From CBDAPU01 sp965198875 (GTDB lineage Bacteria; Pseudomonadota; Gammaproteobacteria; Eutrophobiales; Eutrophobiaceae): 64,000 nucleotides of DNA. Positions 62,901-64,000 of the stretch are shown one piece after another (the stretch's first letter is position 1; each line of letters begins with the position of its first letter). A model generated the notes under the pieces. That model was not told the origin of the DNA, did not search any database, and was given only the letters and a program-made list of their open reading frames with translations. The stretch covers positions 186,001-250,000 of the forward strand of contig CBDAPU010000001.1 of NCBI GenBank assembly GCA_965198875.1. Direction: 5' to 3'. Made by a program: the position numbers and the translations under genes.

Positions 62901-63041
62901 TGTGGTGACCGTAACGGCACGCACATCTATGTCCGGGATCATCTGTACAGGCACACTGTAGATGGACAATATGCCAAATACGCTGATGATCACTATGCCA
63001 ACCGCAATAATGACGGGTTTTTCAATGGCGAATTGAAACAT
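59853..63041 (-). CDS. RND efflux pump inner-membrane permease
   Basis: 1062 residues with the 12-helix AcrB/MdtB architecture: first helix at 10-30, the porter segment TTRWPGATPQDVEKEIIIEQ, and a helix-4 region GVAFAIGMTLDNSVVVLENI in which the proton-relay aspartate lies. A second half contains LGFLILIGTVVNNPILIIDR. It extrudes drugs or other compounds from periplasm and membrane using the proton gradient. The membrane-fusion gene lies 10 nt upstream on the same strand; no outer-membrane channel gene is in the window. It is followed, with a possible overlap, by hemW. Confidence 0.93.
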   Translation of the reverse strand: MFQFAIEKPVIIAVGIVIISVFGILSIYSVPVQMIPDIDVRAVTVTTRWPGATPQDVEKEIIIEQEEYLRRLPGLNRMISNASTGSARIELEFPHGTDINEVLIRVNNALSQVPAYPENVDEPRIITSSISNNPFMFYLTRPLPGNPNNVNMVEMRDFLEDHVRTQIERVAGVSEVSMWGGAERQIKIYVDPMRLAERGISLAELRNAIRARNRDISGGDLDSGKRRYIVRTMGRFETIDDIENMVIANRGGAFIRLKDIGHVELSTFEVRFYSYAQGVPNITLGVRRQIGSNVVQVKEDVVEKVAQLNAGLLKQQGLYMQLNSDDVQYVTASVSNVKQNLIIGALLATMVLFLFLRTPSATVTGAIGMPICTIAAFLGLLLTGRTINVISLAGVAFAIGMTLDNSVVVLENIYRHISEGKDRRRAAIDGVREVWPALLASTLTTVLVFVPLVFVRQEAGQLYSDIAVAISASILMSLLVATLLVPAMCSRFLTPKTPTPSTGFGLYNSGRKVGDKILGFVDWLLKGLPRRFILVLVILAMTLAIFALRPKAEYLPEGEENKLFVMMYAPPGYNVNEMHDVFKEMDDWLIPYVDQDPQMYASGRSHLPGLNYVIGYAGAGRNMLIPEATEAAQTNDLLEIISARIRQIPGINAFASRGSIFASNWGGSRSINLELSGTDLVSLFDAGLKVFIKSKTIFDPAPQVRPEPPSLVMGQPFIEVRPDWERASELGIDTDDLGYSIWAFSDGAFVDEFFLGDDKIDMFIYSTQGTIERPEDVDNIMLYSSRGGVVPLSAVADVRQTVNTESIRRVDSVRTITLGIIAPRSVPLEEGVEIVRREIIEGMKASGEIGADINMSISGASDRLQATRQAMSGNFLIAVLISYLLLVAIFSHWGYPLLIMTTVPLGIGGGLFGLWLLNAAGAHLHVLGFANIQQPFDVITMLGFLILIGTVVNNPILIIDRTIKNIKHKGMEAVDAVMESTRARIRPVMISSITTIFGLSPLVFNPGAGTELYRGLGAIVLFGLLFSTLITLTFMPALLSLILQLREWLSARQKPLFGQRTG

Positions 63042-63051
63042 GGTTTTGGCC

Positions 63052-64000
63052 CTAGAGTTTCAACTCAAGCTCGTCTTTGATCTCCACGAGCTGGCCGGGT
63101 TGCAGCATTTCATTGCCCCGGATCACCACCTGATCGCCGGCCTGCACAGGACCTCCGGTAATTTCAATACTCTCACGGTAGCTGCGTCCAGTCTGAATGA
63201 TCACCGGTTTGGCCTTCAGGGCGGCGCCCTGCTTTTGCAATACCCAGACGGACTCACTGCCATCGGGTTTTCGGACGATGGCGTCCTGAGGCAGTAGCAG
63301 GGCTTCTCCGGCTGAGGGGTCATTGAGATGAAAGACCACCCGGGCCGACATGCCCGGCGCTATCAGACGATCGCGGTTATTCAGGTCAATCCTCACCGGG
63401 AATGTCCTTGCGGACTCATTACTCATGGGCACTTTCATCGTTACCCTGGCGGAGAAGTGCCGTTCGGGATAGGCGTCGAACGTCATGGTAACCGGCGTGC
63501 CTAACTGCACATCATTGAAGTAATACTGGGGCACGGGCACATGGACTCGAAGGATCCGCATTTCCACCAATTCAAACAACGCCGAATCGGTCCCTACCCA
63601 CTCGCCCACCTCCACCCGCTTTTGGGTGATCACCCCATCGAACGGCGCTTTTACCGTATGCCGCCTGAGCATCTCTTTTTGCTTTTGCATCGCCTGTTTT
63701 AGGCGCTCCAGTGCGGCGCCATCCATATCCACCGTTGCCAGCGCCGCCGCATAATCGGTTGCCGGGATGTGTTTCCTGCTCACCAGCCCGGCTGCTTCAT
63801 CCCGTTGTCGCATGGCCTCTTTTAACCTGATCTCGGCTTCTTTCACCTGGGCCTGGGAGCGATTATAATCAAGCTGTGCTATGTCCCTGTCCAATGCCAG
63901 CAACACATCGCCCTGTTTCACTTCATCACCTTCATCCACGCTGATCGATGCGACCAAACCGGCTACCTGCGGCGAGAGCCTGGATAGGCGGGGTGTTGTT
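63052..64000 (-). CDS. RND periplasmic adaptor (membrane fusion protein), partial
   Basis: The coding frame is open to the window edge, so the N-terminus is missing; at least 315 residues are seen. A lipoyl-like half (VASISVDEGDEVKQGDVLLA), a coiled-coil hairpin rich in Ala, Gln and Glu (about 50 residues each way), a second lipoyl half (HTVKAPFDGVITQKRVEVGE) and beta-barrel segments (VTMTFDAYPERHFSARVT) identify an HlyD/AcrA-type adaptor. It links the RND permease, encoded 10 nt downstream, to an outer-membrane channel. Confidence 0.92.
   Translation of the reverse strand, partial: TTPRLSRLSPQVAGLVASISVDEGDEVKQGDVLLALDRDIAQLDYNRSQAQVKEAEIRLKEAMRQRDEAAGLVSRKHIPATDYAAALATVDMDGAALERLKQAMQKQKEMLRRHTVKAPFDGVITQKRVEVGEWVGTDSALFELVEMRILRVHVPVPQYYFNDVQLGTPVTMTFDAYPERHFSARVTMKVPMSNESARTFPVRIDLNNRDRLIAPGMSARVVFHLNDPSAGEALLLPQDAIVRKPDGSESVWVLQKQGAALKAKPVIIQTGRSYRESIEITGGPVQAGDQVVIRGNEMLQPGQLVEIKDELELKL

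Overview
The window looks like chromosomal DNA of a Gram-negative, aerobic, probably aquatic gammaproteobacterium. Supporting signs are four TonB-dependent receptors, an Hsp15-like S4 protein, KefB/MATE/RND/AbgT transporters, c-type cytochromes and HemW. I cannot name a genus. I saw no rRNA, tRNA, CRISPR array, transposase or integrase. Coordinates, motifs and overlaps were read by eye; family names come from protein motifs, not from database searches.

Layout. 0.1-8.3 kb: hslR, a MATE exporter and a nitroreductase, then a MoxR ATPase - DUF58 - transglutaminase trio, then a CPA2 antiporter. 8.8-13.5 kb: a TonB receptor paired with a TPR-sulfotransferase. 13.4-16.6 kb: CsaA-like protein, TrxB and an amidase. 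16.6-20.6 kb: a poorly coding stretch with gene remnants, then a Fur-box-controlled siderophore receptor with a terminator, a remnant of a molybdenum hydroxylase, and an Mpo1-like membrane protein. 20.8-24.0 kb: a large Oar-like TonB receptor. 24.4-27.0 kb: a DUF1538 membrane protein translationally coupled to P-II-like proteins. 27.0-35.3 kb: a pfaD gene overlapping a 2169-residue PfaA-like megasynthase (KS-AT-3xACP-KR-DH) with no pfaB/pfaC in view. 35.5-39.8 kb: two cytochromes c, FadD and a GspF/PilC-like protein.

39.9-42.4 kb is accessory DNA. It holds a DarTG1-type toxin-antitoxin pair in which the toxin carries an in-frame amber codon upstream of its presumed catalytic glutamate while the NADAR antitoxin is intact. 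It also holds a truncated type IV pilin followed by a separate secreted protein (an arrangement like Geobacter PilA-N/PilA-C), divergent from an XRE regulator across a pair of 18-bp direct repeats.

42.5-55.4 kb is a coherent amino-sugar / peptidoglycan salvage locus: AbgT transporter, NamZ-like exo-muramidase without an obvious signal peptide, BadF-type sugar kinase, sodium:solute symporter, GntR regulator, MurQ, NagA, NagB-II-like SIS enzyme and a TonB receptor. Read together they give a route from MurNAc-containing fragments to fructose-6-phosphate. 55.9-64.0 kb: peroxiredoxin, a secreted trypsin-like protease, a second nitroreductase, a PepSY protein, HemW, and an RND pump whose adaptor gene runs off the window.

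The observations I rate highest are the DarTG1 module with the amber-interrupted toxin, the split pilin, the two-gene PfaA/PfaD synthase, the DUF1538-PII operon and the cytoplasmic-NamZ salvage locus.
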